Source: a virus. From it: a stretch of 29,024 nucleotides of DNA. The stretch spans positions 1-29,024 of IMG/VR virus record IMGVR_UViG_3300012920_000183; one strand, written 5' to 3'. The notes below the pieces were generated by a model that saw nothing but the letters and a program-made list of their open reading frames with translations, did not search any database and was not told the DNA's origin. How positions within the stretch are numbered: position 1 is the first letter of the stretch; each line of letters opens with the position of its first letter. Shown here piece by piece: positions 13,383 to 20,190 of the stretch. A program made the translations under genes and the position numbers.

Positions 13383-14608
13383 TGTCATTACAAAAATATT
13401 GGAATTATGCCACCTCCTACAATAAAAAGGGGCAACCAATTTATCATGGTCCAAAACATCAAGATACTGATGGTCACTTAGGTTACTCAGCTCACCATTA
13501 TGGAGTACTGTCTAGTGCTTGGGATGAAAAAGCTTACTTTAAAGCAAACTCAGGTTACGACCATATAAGTATGTATGACGCATCGCAAGATCGTACAGGC
13601 ACATATGAATATGGTAGTACTGTAAGTACTGATGAAATATCAAGAGATATTATTGGTTATAATCAGGAGTATGGTGCGGACGCTACTTTAAGTAGAGGTA
13701 ATCAATACTTTACTAAGTGGATAGGAGAAGACCAATACTCTGGTCAGGATACTACTGGTAGAACTCTTACGACTCAACGTGTTGAATCAGATAATAAAGC
13801 TGCACACACTTGGGAAGATATAGGTAGAGCTGTCGAAGTTATTAACTTTGATCAATACATGAATGATGTGGGTTACGCTAAAGCTGCTGAAGCTATGGGT
13901 ATTGACTCGTATGAAACTCTAGATCAAGTACATCAAGCTATGGGTTATATGCAGGGTACATGGTCTCCACCAGTTGTTGAAGAAGAAGCAACAGATCCAG
14001 TAAACGATTATGAGTTTGAAAAAATTGATGGAACTATTGGTGGAGGAAGTACACCGATAGAAGGTGATAATGATGGTGACGGTATTGTTGATGCTGTCGG
14101 TGGTGTTACTGATCAAGAACAACTTACTGGTGTACAAGAAGGTTACGCTACTGATTTAGCAAATGCATTAACATCACAACAAACTGAATTTGATTCATTA
14201 TTAGAACAAGCTTTAGCTGATCAAAATACTGATTATCAAACTCAACTAGCTAATGCTTTAACTAATGCAAGAGATAGCTACGCTACTGATCTAGCAAACG
14301 CTTTAGCAACACAACAGACTGGTTTTGATACTGCCTTTGCTAACCAACAGGCAGGGTTTGATATGCAATTGTCATCTATGAATGCAATGATGTCAAACTA
14401 TCAAAATCAAGTAAGGATGATGAATGAGGAGGCTTTACGTGCTCAAGAACAAATGAGAATACAGGCTGCATATGGAGATCCTGGAAGGGTTACTGGAGCA
14501 ACAGTTACTGGTGTATCAGAAGCTGATGATGAAGATGAATTAATAACTTTAGGAGCTACAGGTAGTTTTGGTAGAGACGGTTTAAGAATATCATCACTAA
14601 ACATATAA
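13382..14608 (+). CDS. Putative virion-associated repeat protein upstream of portal
   Basis: This 408-residue protein occupies the place of T7 gene 7.3 (tail assembly/host range), directly before the portal gene. The N-terminal half is Tyr/Gly/Asp-rich (YHGPKHQDTDGHLGYSAHHY). Residues near 225 contain DNDGDGIVD, an EF-hand-like calcium loop. Residues about 250-365 are low-complexity repeats built on YATDLANAL and QQTxFD units, with a 45-codon near-tandem duplication, probably forming a trimeric coiled coil. The end is acidic, then Gly-rich. A structural role is inferred from location and composition; I cannot show homology to gp7.3. Confidence 0.55.
   Translation: MSLQKYWNYATSYNKKGQPIYHGPKHQDTDGHLGYSAHHYGVLSSAWDEKAYFKANSGYDHISMYDASQDRTGTYEYGSTVSTDEISRDIIGYNQEYGADATLSRGNQYFTKWIGEDQYSGQDTTGRTLTTQRVESDNKAAHTWEDIGRAVEVINFDQYMNDVGYAKAAEAMGIDSYETLDQVHQAMGYMQGTWSPPVVEEEATDPVNDYEFEKIDGTIGGGSTPIEGDNDGDGIVDAVGGVTDQEQLTGVQEGYATDLANALTSQQTEFDSLLEQALADQNTDYQTQLANALTNARDSYATDLANALATQQTGFDTAFANQQAGFDMQLSSMNAMMSNYQNQVRMMNEEALRAQEQMRIQAAYGDPGRVTGATVTGVSEADDEDELITLGATGSFGRDGLRISSLNI
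14144..14329 (+). repeat. Internal coding repeat, 135-nt spacing
   Basis: The 12-mer TACGCTACTGAT at 14144-14155 recurs at 14279-14290. The following codons are also similar: YATDLANALTSQQTEFD in the first copy and YATDLANALATQQTGFD in the second. The spacing is 135 bases, or 45 codons. A weaker related segment (YQTQLANALTNARDS) lies between them. This points to duplication of a coiled-coil unit of about 15 residues. Confidence 0.7.
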
Positions 14609-14612
14609 GAAA

Positions 14613-16184
14613 ATGACAGCAAAATCTAGGTATGACTATTTGTCATCAGAACGTGCTCAATTTTTAGACGAAGCTAAACAAGCAGCTGATTTAACACTGC
14701 CTTATTTAATTCGTGGACATGAAGAATACTCTAAAGGAATGAGAAATCTACCTCAACCTTGGCAAAGTGTTGGAGCGAAAGGTGTAGTTACTCTGGCATC
14801 AAAATTGATGTTAGCTCTGCTACCCGTTCAAACCAGCTTCTTTAAATTACAGGTAGATGATACTCAGCTAGGAGAAAGTTTTGGTCCAGAAGTAAAGTCA
14901 GAATTAGATTTATCTTTTGCAAAAATAGAAAAAACAATCCTTGAAGCAATAGCTGCATCAAGTGATCGTGTTGTAGTTCATCAGGCTTTAAAGCATTTGG
15001 TGGTAGCTGGCAACGCTTTACTATTTATGGGTAAAGAAAATCTTAAGTTATATCCTCTTAATCGCTACGTCCTAGAACGAGACGGCAACGGCAATGTGAT
15101 TGAAATAGTTACAAAAGAATCAATTGCAAAAAAATTAATTTACGATGAGCTTCCTGAAGAAGTCCTTGTTAAGTACGCTAATGAGGAAGATCAAATGGAA
15201 GACACTGAAGAGTGTGATATTTATACACACATAACAAGAGACAACAACAGAGTTATCTGGCATCAAGAAGTTCATGATTATGTACTTCCTAAGTCACACG
15301 GTAAAGCTCCATTAGATGCTAATCCATGGATAGCACTGAGGTTCAATGCTGTTGATGGTGAAGATTATGGAAGAGGAAGAGTCGGTCAATTTATGGGTGA
15401 CTTGAAATCTCTAGATGCTTTATCACAAGCTCTTGTTGAAGGTAGTGCAGCTGCTGCAAAAGTAGTTTTTACAGTCAGCCCATCTTCCACAACAAAACCA
15501 TCGTCACTAGCTTCTGCTGGCAACGGTGCAATTATTCAAGGTAGACCAGACGATATTGGTGTAGTTCAAGTAGGTAAAACAGCCGACTTTGGTACTGCAT
15601 ATAACATGGCATTACAACTTGAAAAAAGATTAAACGAAGCATTTTTAATTCTTAACGTTAGACAGTCTGAACGTACTACTGCTGAAGAAGTACGTATGAC
15701 ACAGATGGAATTAGAACAGCAGCTTGGCGGGCTCTTCAGCTTGTTAACTGTGGACTTATTAATTCCATATTTAAATAGAAAATTAAATGTGTTTCAAAAA
15801 ACAGGACAGATCCCCAGATTACCAAAGGATGTTGTCAAACCAACTATAGTTGCGGGTATAAATGCACTAGGTAGAGGACAAGATAGAGAAAGCCTTGCTT
15901 CCTTCTTAGGAACTATTGCACAAACAATGGGTCCAGAAGCAATAATGCAACATATAAATCCAGAAGAAGTTATTAAGAGATTGGCGGCAGCTCAAGGTAT
16001 TGAGGTCTTGAATCTTGTAAGAACAATGCAAGAAATTCAACAAGAGAGACAGCAAGCAATGCAACGTGAGCAAGCCATGATGCAACAACAACAGCAGACG
16101 GAACGTATGAAAACACCAATGGCTGACCCATCTAAGAATCCACAACTAGCTAGACAACTCGATCCAACCCAACAAGCACAATGA
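14613..16184 (+). CDS. Head-tail connector (portal), T7 gp8-like
   Basis: This 523-residue protein is close in length to T7 gp8 (536 aa). Features of the podovirus portal family include ASKLMLALLPVQTSFFKL near the N-terminus, the LFMGKENLKLYPLNRYVLERD region, GRGRVGQFMGDLKSLDALSQ, and ERTTAEEVRMTQMELEQQLG in the stem/crown part. The C-terminal 60 residues are Gln/Met-rich and probably disordered. Twelve copies form the vertex through which DNA is packaged and to which the tail tube attaches. The scaffold gene follows with an ATGA overlap. Confidence 0.94.
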   Translation: MTAKSRYDYLSSERAQFLDEAKQAADLTLPYLIRGHEEYSKGMRNLPQPWQSVGAKGVVTLASKLMLALLPVQTSFFKLQVDDTQLGESFGPEVKSELDLSFAKIEKTILEAIAASSDRVVVHQALKHLVVAGNALLFMGKENLKLYPLNRYVLERDGNGNVIEIVTKESIAKKLIYDELPEEVLVKYANEEDQMEDTEECDIYTHITRDNNRVIWHQEVHDYVLPKSHGKAPLDANPWIALRFNAVDGEDYGRGRVGQFMGDLKSLDALSQALVEGSAAAAKVVFTVSPSSTTKPSSLASAGNGAIIQGRPDDIGVVQVGKTADFGTAYNMALQLEKRLNEAFLILNVRQSERTTAEEVRMTQMELEQQLGGLFSLLTVDLLIPYLNRKLNVFQKTGQIPRLPKDVVKPTIVAGINALGRGQDRESLASFLGTIAQTMGPEAIMQHINPEEVIKRLAAAQGIEVLNLVRTMQEIQQERQQAMQREQAMMQQQQQTERMKTPMADPSKNPQLARQLDPTQQAQ

Positions 16185-16954
16185 GCGAAACATTAACTAT
16201 GACACCAGAGGAAACTCCGGCTGGTGAACTAAGTCCACAAGAACAAGAATCTTTAGAAGTAGGTGAGAAACTTGTGGAAGCCCAAGACCAACGTCTTGCT
16301 GGCAAATATGAGAATGCTGAACAATTAGAAAAAGCATATATAGAATTAGAAAAAAAATTAGGCTCTAAAGAAAAAGCAGAAGATAAACCTGAAGCAAATA
16401 AAGAGGAACCTAAAGAGGAACAAAAAAAAGAAACTAATATTCTTGATCAACTTTGGGATGAAGCAAGTTCTGGTGAAAAATTTAAACCTGAAACTTTAAA
16501 ACAGTTAACTGAAATGAAGGCGACTGAACTTGCACAAATGCATTTGGCATATAGACAACAAGCTAATAAAGATAATGTTGGTCAAAGAGAATTAAGTCAA
16601 CAAGACATTACCGAATTAAAAGGTGTAGTAGGTGGTCCAGAAAATTACGACAACATGTTGAAATGGGCAACCCAAAATTTAAAACAAGGCGAGATACAGA
16701 TGTACGACAAAGTGATGGAGCTAGGGAATCCCTTGGCTGCATACTTTGCAGTACAAGCCTTAGCTTATCGGTATCAAGATGCATCTGGTAAAGATGGACA
16801 AATGATTACTGGTAAGGCTCCATCACCATCTGGGGATGTTTTCAAAAGCCAAGCACAAGTTGTACAGGCTATGGGTGATCCAAGATATGACAAAGATCCA
16901 GCCTATAGACAAGAAGTACAACAAAAACTTGAACGTTCAAATATCGAATTTTAA
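16181..16954 (+). CDS. Capsid assembly scaffolding protein, T7 gp9-like
   Basis: This 257-residue, very acidic and Glu/Lys-rich protein has long predicted helices (LEKAYIELEKKLGSKEKAED, then KPEANKEEPKEEQKKE), typical of scaffolds. It lies directly between portal and, after the inserted photosynthesis genes, major capsid protein. The C-terminal part (YRQEVQQKLERSNIEF) is basic and helical, as expected for the capsid-contacting end. It guides procapsid assembly and leaves before maturation. Identification is by position and composition. Confidence 0.88.
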   Translation: MSETLTMTPEETPAGELSPQEQESLEVGEKLVEAQDQRLAGKYENAEQLEKAYIELEKKLGSKEKAEDKPEANKEEPKEEQKKETNILDQLWDEASSGEKFKPETLKQLTEMKATELAQMHLAYRQQANKDNVGQRELSQQDITELKGVVGGPENYDNMLKWATQNLKQGEIQMYDKVMELGNPLAAYFAVQALAYRYQDASGKDGQMITGKAPSPSGDVFKSQAQVVQAMGDPRYDKDPAYRQEVQQKLERSNIEF

Positions 16955-16956
16955 TT

Positions 16957-17019
16957 ATGCCAAGAGGAAAAGGAACTTACGGAACCAAAAAAGGTAGACC
17001 ACCCAAAAAAGGAAAATGA
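16957..17019 (+). CDS. 20-residue basic peptide with GRPPKK motif
   Basis: A complete mini-gene lies two bases after the scaffold stop, and its TGA overlaps the hli ATG as ATGA. The product is MPRGKGTYGT followed by KKGRPPKKGK. It is half Lys/Arg/Gly, with an AT-hook-like GRP core and a net charge near +9. It fills exactly the gap between scaffold and hli. I recall short peptides of the same form (GKGTYG then GRPPKK) in other marine phages. It may bind DNA or RNA or serve in capsid DNA condensation; this is inference. Confidence 0.65.
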   Translation: MPRGKGTYGTKKGRPPKKGK

Positions 17020-17213
17020 AAACAAAAGATTTAAATAATCTTCTTAACTATTACCCATACGAACCACCAATCAGACTTATGACAAACCACAACCACGACA
17101 ATGATCAATGGCATATCGCCGAAGAAACAAATGGCAGACTTGCCATGATCGGTGTTATTGCTGCACTAGGTGCATACGCACTAACAGGACAAATTATCCC
17201 AGGAATTTTTTAA
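17016..17213 (+). CDS. hli: High-light-inducible protein (Hli/Hlip)
   Basis: This 65-residue single-helix chlorophyll-binding protein of the thylakoid membrane has the family motif ETNGRLAMIGVIAALGAY at about residues 37-54, in which Glu, Asn and Arg bind chlorophyll and stabilise the helix. The N-terminus (MKTKDLNNLLNYYPYEPPI) is polar. Met22 is a possible shorter start, but ATG 17016 forms an ATGA junction with the preceding peptide. It dissipates excess excitation and protects photosystem II during infection. psbA starts immediately after its stop, so the two are co-transcribed. Confidence 0.95.
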   Translation: MKTKDLNNLLNYYPYEPPIRLMTNHNHDNDQWHIAEETNGRLAMIGVIAALGAYALTGQIIPGIF

Positions 17214-18293
17214 ATGGCTGCTATCTCAGTACAAAGAGAAACAACCAATAACTGGCAGAAGTTTTGCGAGTGGGTTACTAGCACACAGAACCGCCTTTAC
17301 GTAGGTTGGTTCGGCGTGTTAATGATCCCTTGCTTACTAGCCGCTGCTACATGTTTCATACTCGCCTTTATCGCTGCGCCCCCAGTGGACATCGATGGCA
17401 TACGTGAGCCAGTTTCCGGCTCGTTACTATACGGAAACAATATTATTTCAGGAGCTGTCGTCCCCTCCTCTAACGCAATCGGACTACATTTTTATCCCAT
17501 TTGGGAAGCCGGAACTTTAGACGAATGGTTATACAACGGCGGCCCATATCAACTCGTTATCTTCCACTTCTTAATAGGAGTAGCTGCATACGCTGGAAGA
17601 CAATGGGAACTTTCATACAGACTAGGAATGAGACCATGGATATTTGTTGCATACACAGCCCCACTATCCGCAGCTCTTGCGGTGTTCCTTGTATATCCAT
17701 TTGGACAAGGGAGTTTTAGTGATGGTATGCCTCTTGGTATTTCTGGTACTTTTAACTTCATGTTTGTATTCCAAGCAGAACACAATATCCTTATGCACCC
17801 GTTCCACATGCTCGGTGTTGCTGGGGTATTCGGTGGATCTCTTTTCTCTGCTATGCACGGAAGTCTCGTTACTTCCTCGATTATTAAAGAGACAACAGAA
17901 GAGGTATCACAGAACTATGGCTATAAATTTGGTCAAGACGAAGAGACATATAACATCGTTGCAGCTCATGGCTATTTCGGTAGATTAATTTTTCAATATG
18001 CTTCTTTCAATAATTCTCGTTCTTTACATTTCTTTCTTGCTACTTGGCCCGTGGTTGGCATATGGCTCACCTCAATGGGAATCTGCACAATGGCTTTCAA
18101 CCTTAACGGTTTCAATTTTAACCAATCAATAGTTGATAGTAACGGAAAAGTTATTCCTACTTGGGCTGATATTGTAAACAGACAAAACCTTGGTTTTGAA
18201 GTAATGCACGAGCGTAACGCTCACAACTTCCCACTCGACTTAGCAAGTGCTGAATCAACACAAATTGCTCTTACAGCCCCAGAAATTGGTTGA
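17214..18293 (+). CDS. psbA: Photosystem II reaction-centre protein D1
   Basis: This is a full-length 359-residue D1. Tyr161 (VYPFG) and Asp170 are in place, as are the [12 protein letters not shown] chlorophyll/iron region and [19 protein letters not shown] of the QB pocket. The Mn-cluster C-terminus [13 protein letters not shown] carries His332, Glu333 and Asp342, with cleavage after Ala344 leaving a 15-residue extension. Residue 130 is Gln (GRQWELS), the D1:1-type form. It replaces damaged host D1 so photosynthetic electron flow continues during infection. There is no frameshift or intron. It follows hli with zero spacing. Acquired from a picocyanobacterial host by ancestral transfer. Confidence 0.98.
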   Translation: MAAISVQRETTNNWQKFCEWVTSTQNRLYVGWFGVLMIPCLLAAATCFILAFIAAPPVDIDGIREPVSGSLLYGNNIISGAVVPSSNAIGLHFYPIWEAGTLDEWLYNGGPYQLVIFHFLIGVAAYAGRQWELSYRLGMRPWIFVAYTAPLSAALAVFLVYPFGQGSFSDGMPLGISGTFNFMFVFQAEHNILMHPFHMLGVAGVFGGSLFSAMHGSLVTSSIIKETTEEVSQNYGYKFGQDEETYNIVAAHGYFGRLIFQYASFNNSRSLHFFLATWPVVGIWLTSMGICTMAFNLNGFNFNQSIVDSNGKVIPTWADIVNRQNLGFEVMHERNAHNFPLDLASAESTQIALTAPEIG

Positions 18294-18366
18294 AAAATTT
18301 TTAATCTATTTAACTTTATTAACTAATTTATTTATATGTTCTGGGGTAATCAGACATTGGAATAAC

Positions 18367-18501
18367 ATGCCACACCAAAATTCAACCATGAGAGCTGGAG
18401 CTTGTCCTTATGTTATTGAACCAGAAACAAAATCTGATAAAGAAACTAAGGAAAAGCTAGAAGCTCAATACAAAGAACCTGAAGGAGATCCTTCATATTA
18501 A
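18367..18501 (+). CDS. Hypothetical small protein after psbA, 44 aa
   Basis: The frame from ATG 18367 gives MPHQNSTMRAGACPYVIEPE followed by a highly charged tail (KSDKETKEKLEAQ). It has no recognised homologue. The same frame is open upstream into psbA, and a TTG at 18286 would add a hydrophobic N-terminus (FLIYLTLLTNLFICSG) resembling a membrane anchor. That stretch is very AT-rich and could be non-coding. No clear ribosome-binding site supports either start. It may be co-transcribed with hli-psbA. Confidence 0.5.
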   Translation: MPHQNSTMRAGACPYVIEPETKSDKETKEKLEAQYKEPEGDPSY

Positions 18502-18502
18502 T

Positions 18503-18664
18503 ATGACTGCAAACGTAAGACACTGGAAAGCTACAACAGGTAGAAACAATCCTGTTGAAGTAGAAGAAGAAATTAAACCAGTAGGAAAAAAGCGTGATAA
18601 CAAGGGACGCTATATAAAAAAGAAAGAGCCTCAATCATTAGAGGAAGCTCTTACAGAAAACTAG
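18503..18664 (+). CDS. Hypothetical small charged protein, 53 aa
   Basis: The frame opens one base after the preceding stop and ends at TAG 18662-18664, just before the riboswitch. The product begins MTANVRHWKATTGRNNPVEV. It then has an acidic EEE run, a basic block (GKKRDNKGRYIKKKEP) and an acidic end (SLEEALTEN). It is probably disordered with alternating charge. I do not recognise it. Its tight spacing places it in the post-psbA operon. Confidence 0.58.
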   Translation: MTANVRHWKATTGRNNPVEVEEEIKPVGKKRDNKGRYIKKKEPQSLEEALTEN

Positions 18665-18670
18665 CCACTA

Positions 18671-18734
18671 CGTCCGTTCATCCCTTACGGGACGCATGAC
18701 TCCAAAGCATGGAACGGGGCTTTGGTACTGAGGT
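18671..18734 (+). ncRNA. Glutamine-II riboswitch (Downstream-peptide motif)
   Basis: The sequence matches, from memory, the Downstream-peptide RNA motif of marine cyanobacteria and cyanophages, now known to bind glutamine. CGTTC (18675-18679) pairs with GAACG (18712-18716), which lies in the loop of a perfect 7-bp hairpin CCAAAGC (18702-18708) / GCTTTGG (18719-18725), giving a pseudoknot. A small hairpin TCCC (18681-18684) / GGGA (18689-18692) with TTAC loop sits between, followed by GCATGAC. The Shine-Dalgarno GAGGT (18730-18734) follows directly and serves the peptide at 18740. Ligand-dependent hiding of that site is the likely mechanism. Confidence 0.85.
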
Positions 18735-18739
18735 TAATT

Positions 18740-18838
18740 ATGTCTCCAGTAGAATTACAAGCTCGACTCAAAGAGCAGAAAGATTTTAAAAGAGAAACTT
18801 TACTTAAGTATCGTGGCATCACATACACAAAAAGATAA
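18740..18838 (+). CDS. Riboswitch-controlled 32-aa peptide with DUF4278-like YRGITY motif
   Basis: ATG 18740 lies 5 bases after the Shine-Dalgarno GAGGT at the end of the glutamine-II riboswitch, which fixes the start. The product reads MSPVELQARLKEQKDFKRET and ends LLKYRGITYTKR. The YRG-I-Y core resembles the short cyanobacterial DUF4278 motif. This is the small downstream ORF after which the RNA motif was named. Function unknown. Regulation by glutamine suggests a part in nitrogen metabolism or its manipulation during infection. Its stop codon is within the stem of the next RNA structure. Confidence 0.8.
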   Translation: MSPVELQARLKEQKDFKRETLLKYRGITYTKR

Positions 18839-18876
18839 TCGGTAAGCCGACTGGGAGGTGCAAGTCCTCCCTTATC
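18834..18876 (+). ncRNA. Compact three-way-junction RNA with tRNA-like T-arm
   Basis: All bases fall into nested perfect stems. GATAA (18834-18838) pairs with TTATC (18872-18876). TCGG/CCGA (18839-18842 / 18847-18850) has a TAAG loop. GGGAGG/CCTCCC (18853-18858 / 18866-18871) has the 7-base loop TGCAAGT, which has the U54-C56-A58 pattern of a tRNA T-loop. The closing stem includes the stop codon of the 32-aa peptide. I do not know a named family for it. It could be an mRNA processing or stability element, or a degenerate tRNA 3' part. Confidence 0.5.
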
Positions 18877-19017
18877 AATTTGGCTTTTGCCCTCTAAGGA
18901 GGATACCATCAGCCGTAATTACGGTGGGATAGACCACAAACATTAATGAGACGCATAAGTCTCGCAACTTTTCACGCGTGAAGACGATTATTTATACCTC
19001 TAATTTTTAACTGAAAA
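18877..19017 (+). other. Hairpin-rich leader of the capsid gene
   Basis: There is no convincing ORF. A chain of small perfect inverted repeats is visible: CCTC-TAAG-GAGG (18891-18902), CCGTAATTACGG (18913-18924), GTGG/CCAC (18924-18927 / 18934-18937), GAGAC-GCATAA-GTCTC (18948-18963) and TTCACGCGTGAA (18971-18982). An AT-rich run follows to the capsid ATG at 19018, without a Shine-Dalgarno sequence. This is where a late phage promoter or RNA processing sites would be expected. No consensus could be confirmed. Confidence 0.45.
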
Positions 19018-20142
19018 ATGGCTCAACAGTCTACAGGGATGCAATCCAGCGTTACTATGCCAGGTGCTAGTAATAGTGCTGGAGATAGACGCGCCCTTTA
19101 CTTAAAGCTGTTCTCAGGAGAGATGTTTAAAGGATTCCAGCACGAAACAATTGCTAGAGATCTTGTAATGAAGCGTACTCTAACCAACGGTCAGAGCATG
19201 CAGTTCATCTATACAGGTCGTACTGGCGCGGAATTCCATACTCCTGGAAATAGCATACTTGGAAACTCAGATGGAACACCTCCAGTAGCTGAGAAAACAA
19301 TCACTTGTGATGAACTACTAATCAGTTCAGCATTCGTTTACGAGCTGGATGAAACATTGGCTCACTATGATTTGAGATCAGAAATCTCAAGAAAGATTGG
19401 TTTCGCACTTGCTGAGAAATATGACAGACTTGTATTCCGTGCAATTACACGAGGAGCAAGAGCTGCCTCACCAATTACAAAAACTGGTTTTGTAGAGCCA
19501 GGCGGTACTCAGATCAGAGTTGGTTCAACAACTAATGATTCTGATGCTTATGCTTCTGCAAATCTCGTCAACGCTTTCTACGATGCAGCCGCTGCAATGG
19601 ATGAGAAAGGCGTTTCTGGTGACGGAAGAATTGGTGTTCTTAACCCAAGACAATATTACAGCTTAATTCAAGCTGTTGGATCTAATGGTCTAGTAAACCG
19701 TGACTCACAAGGTACTGCTTTACAAGGTGGTAACGGAGTTATTGAAATAGCTGGTATCAAGATCTACAAGTCAATGAATATTCCATTCCTTGGCAAATAT
19801 GGTGTTGCTTATGGTGGCACAACAGGAGAAACTGCTCCTTCAAACTTAGGTTCTTTTGTTGGACCTACTCCAGAAGATGCTTCTGGTGCAGAAACAGGAA
19901 TTAAAAACGACTACGGTACTAACTCAGAGTTAGGATCCAAATCATGTGGTTTGATATTCCAGAAAGAAGCTGCTGGTTGTGTTGAAGCAATCGGTCCTCA
20001 AGTACAAGTAACTTCAGGTGACGTATCCGTGATTTATCAGGGTGATGTTATCTTAGGTCGTCTTGCAATGGGTGCTGATTACTTAAACCCAGCTGCGGCT
20101 GTAGAATTATATGTTGGTGCTTCTGCTCCTTCAGGATTCTAA
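19018..20142 (+). CDS. Major capsid protein, T7 gp10-like
   Basis: This 374-residue HK97-fold podovirus capsid protein (T7 gp10A is 345 aa) shows family features: the N-terminal AGDRRALYLKLFSGEMFKGF-type opening, the GRTGAEFHTPGNSILGNSD loop, DYLNPAAAVELYV at the C-terminus, and the absence of a long delta domain because scaffolding is a separate gene. It builds the icosahedral shell with the portal and scaffold encoded upstream. The photosynthesis cargo separates it from the scaffold gene, unlike in T7. A strong terminator follows, as after T7 gene 10. Confidence 0.96.
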   Translation: MAQQSTGMQSSVTMPGASNSAGDRRALYLKLFSGEMFKGFQHETIARDLVMKRTLTNGQSMQFIYTGRTGAEFHTPGNSILGNSDGTPPVAEKTITCDELLISSAFVYELDETLAHYDLRSEISRKIGFALAEKYDRLVFRAITRGARAASPITKTGFVEPGGTQIRVGSTTNDSDAYASANLVNAFYDAAAAMDEKGVSGDGRIGVLNPRQYYSLIQAVGSNGLVNRDSQGTALQGGNGVIEIAGIKIYKSMNIPFLGKYGVAYGGTTGETAPSNLGSFVGPTPEDASGAETGIKNDYGTNSELGSKSCGLIFQKEAAGCVEAIGPQVQVTSGDVSVIYQGDVILGRLAMGADYLNPAAAVELYVGASAPSGF

Positions 20143-20154
20143 AAATTGTTCAAT

Positions 20155-20178
20155 GGGGTCTTCGGACCCCTTTTTTTT
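20155..20178 (+). terminator. Strong intrinsic terminator after the capsid gene
   Basis: A perfect 6-bp stem GGGGTC/GACCCC (20155-20160 / 20165-20170) is capped by the extra-stable TTCG tetraloop and followed by eight T residues. It corresponds in place to T7 T-phi downstream of gene 10 and would raise capsid mRNA over tail mRNA. Confidence 0.93.
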
Positions 20179-20190
20179 ATTTATATATTT

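Noticed and set aside
204-17060. Shared MKTKD start of the 204 gene and hli as a duplicated leader
   Set aside because: The similarity covers only about six residues with different codons and is likely to be chance.
17549-17858. Antisense frames opposite psbA
   Set aside because: Open frames opposite a codon-biased conserved gene are expected by chance; no promoter or protein-like features. An antisense RNA cannot be judged from sequence alone.
18834-18880. A complete tRNA ending in the T-arm at 18853-18871
   Set aside because: No upstream sequence complements the bases after the T-arm as an acceptor stem, and the TCGG/CCGA hairpin has a 4-base loop, not an anticodon loop.
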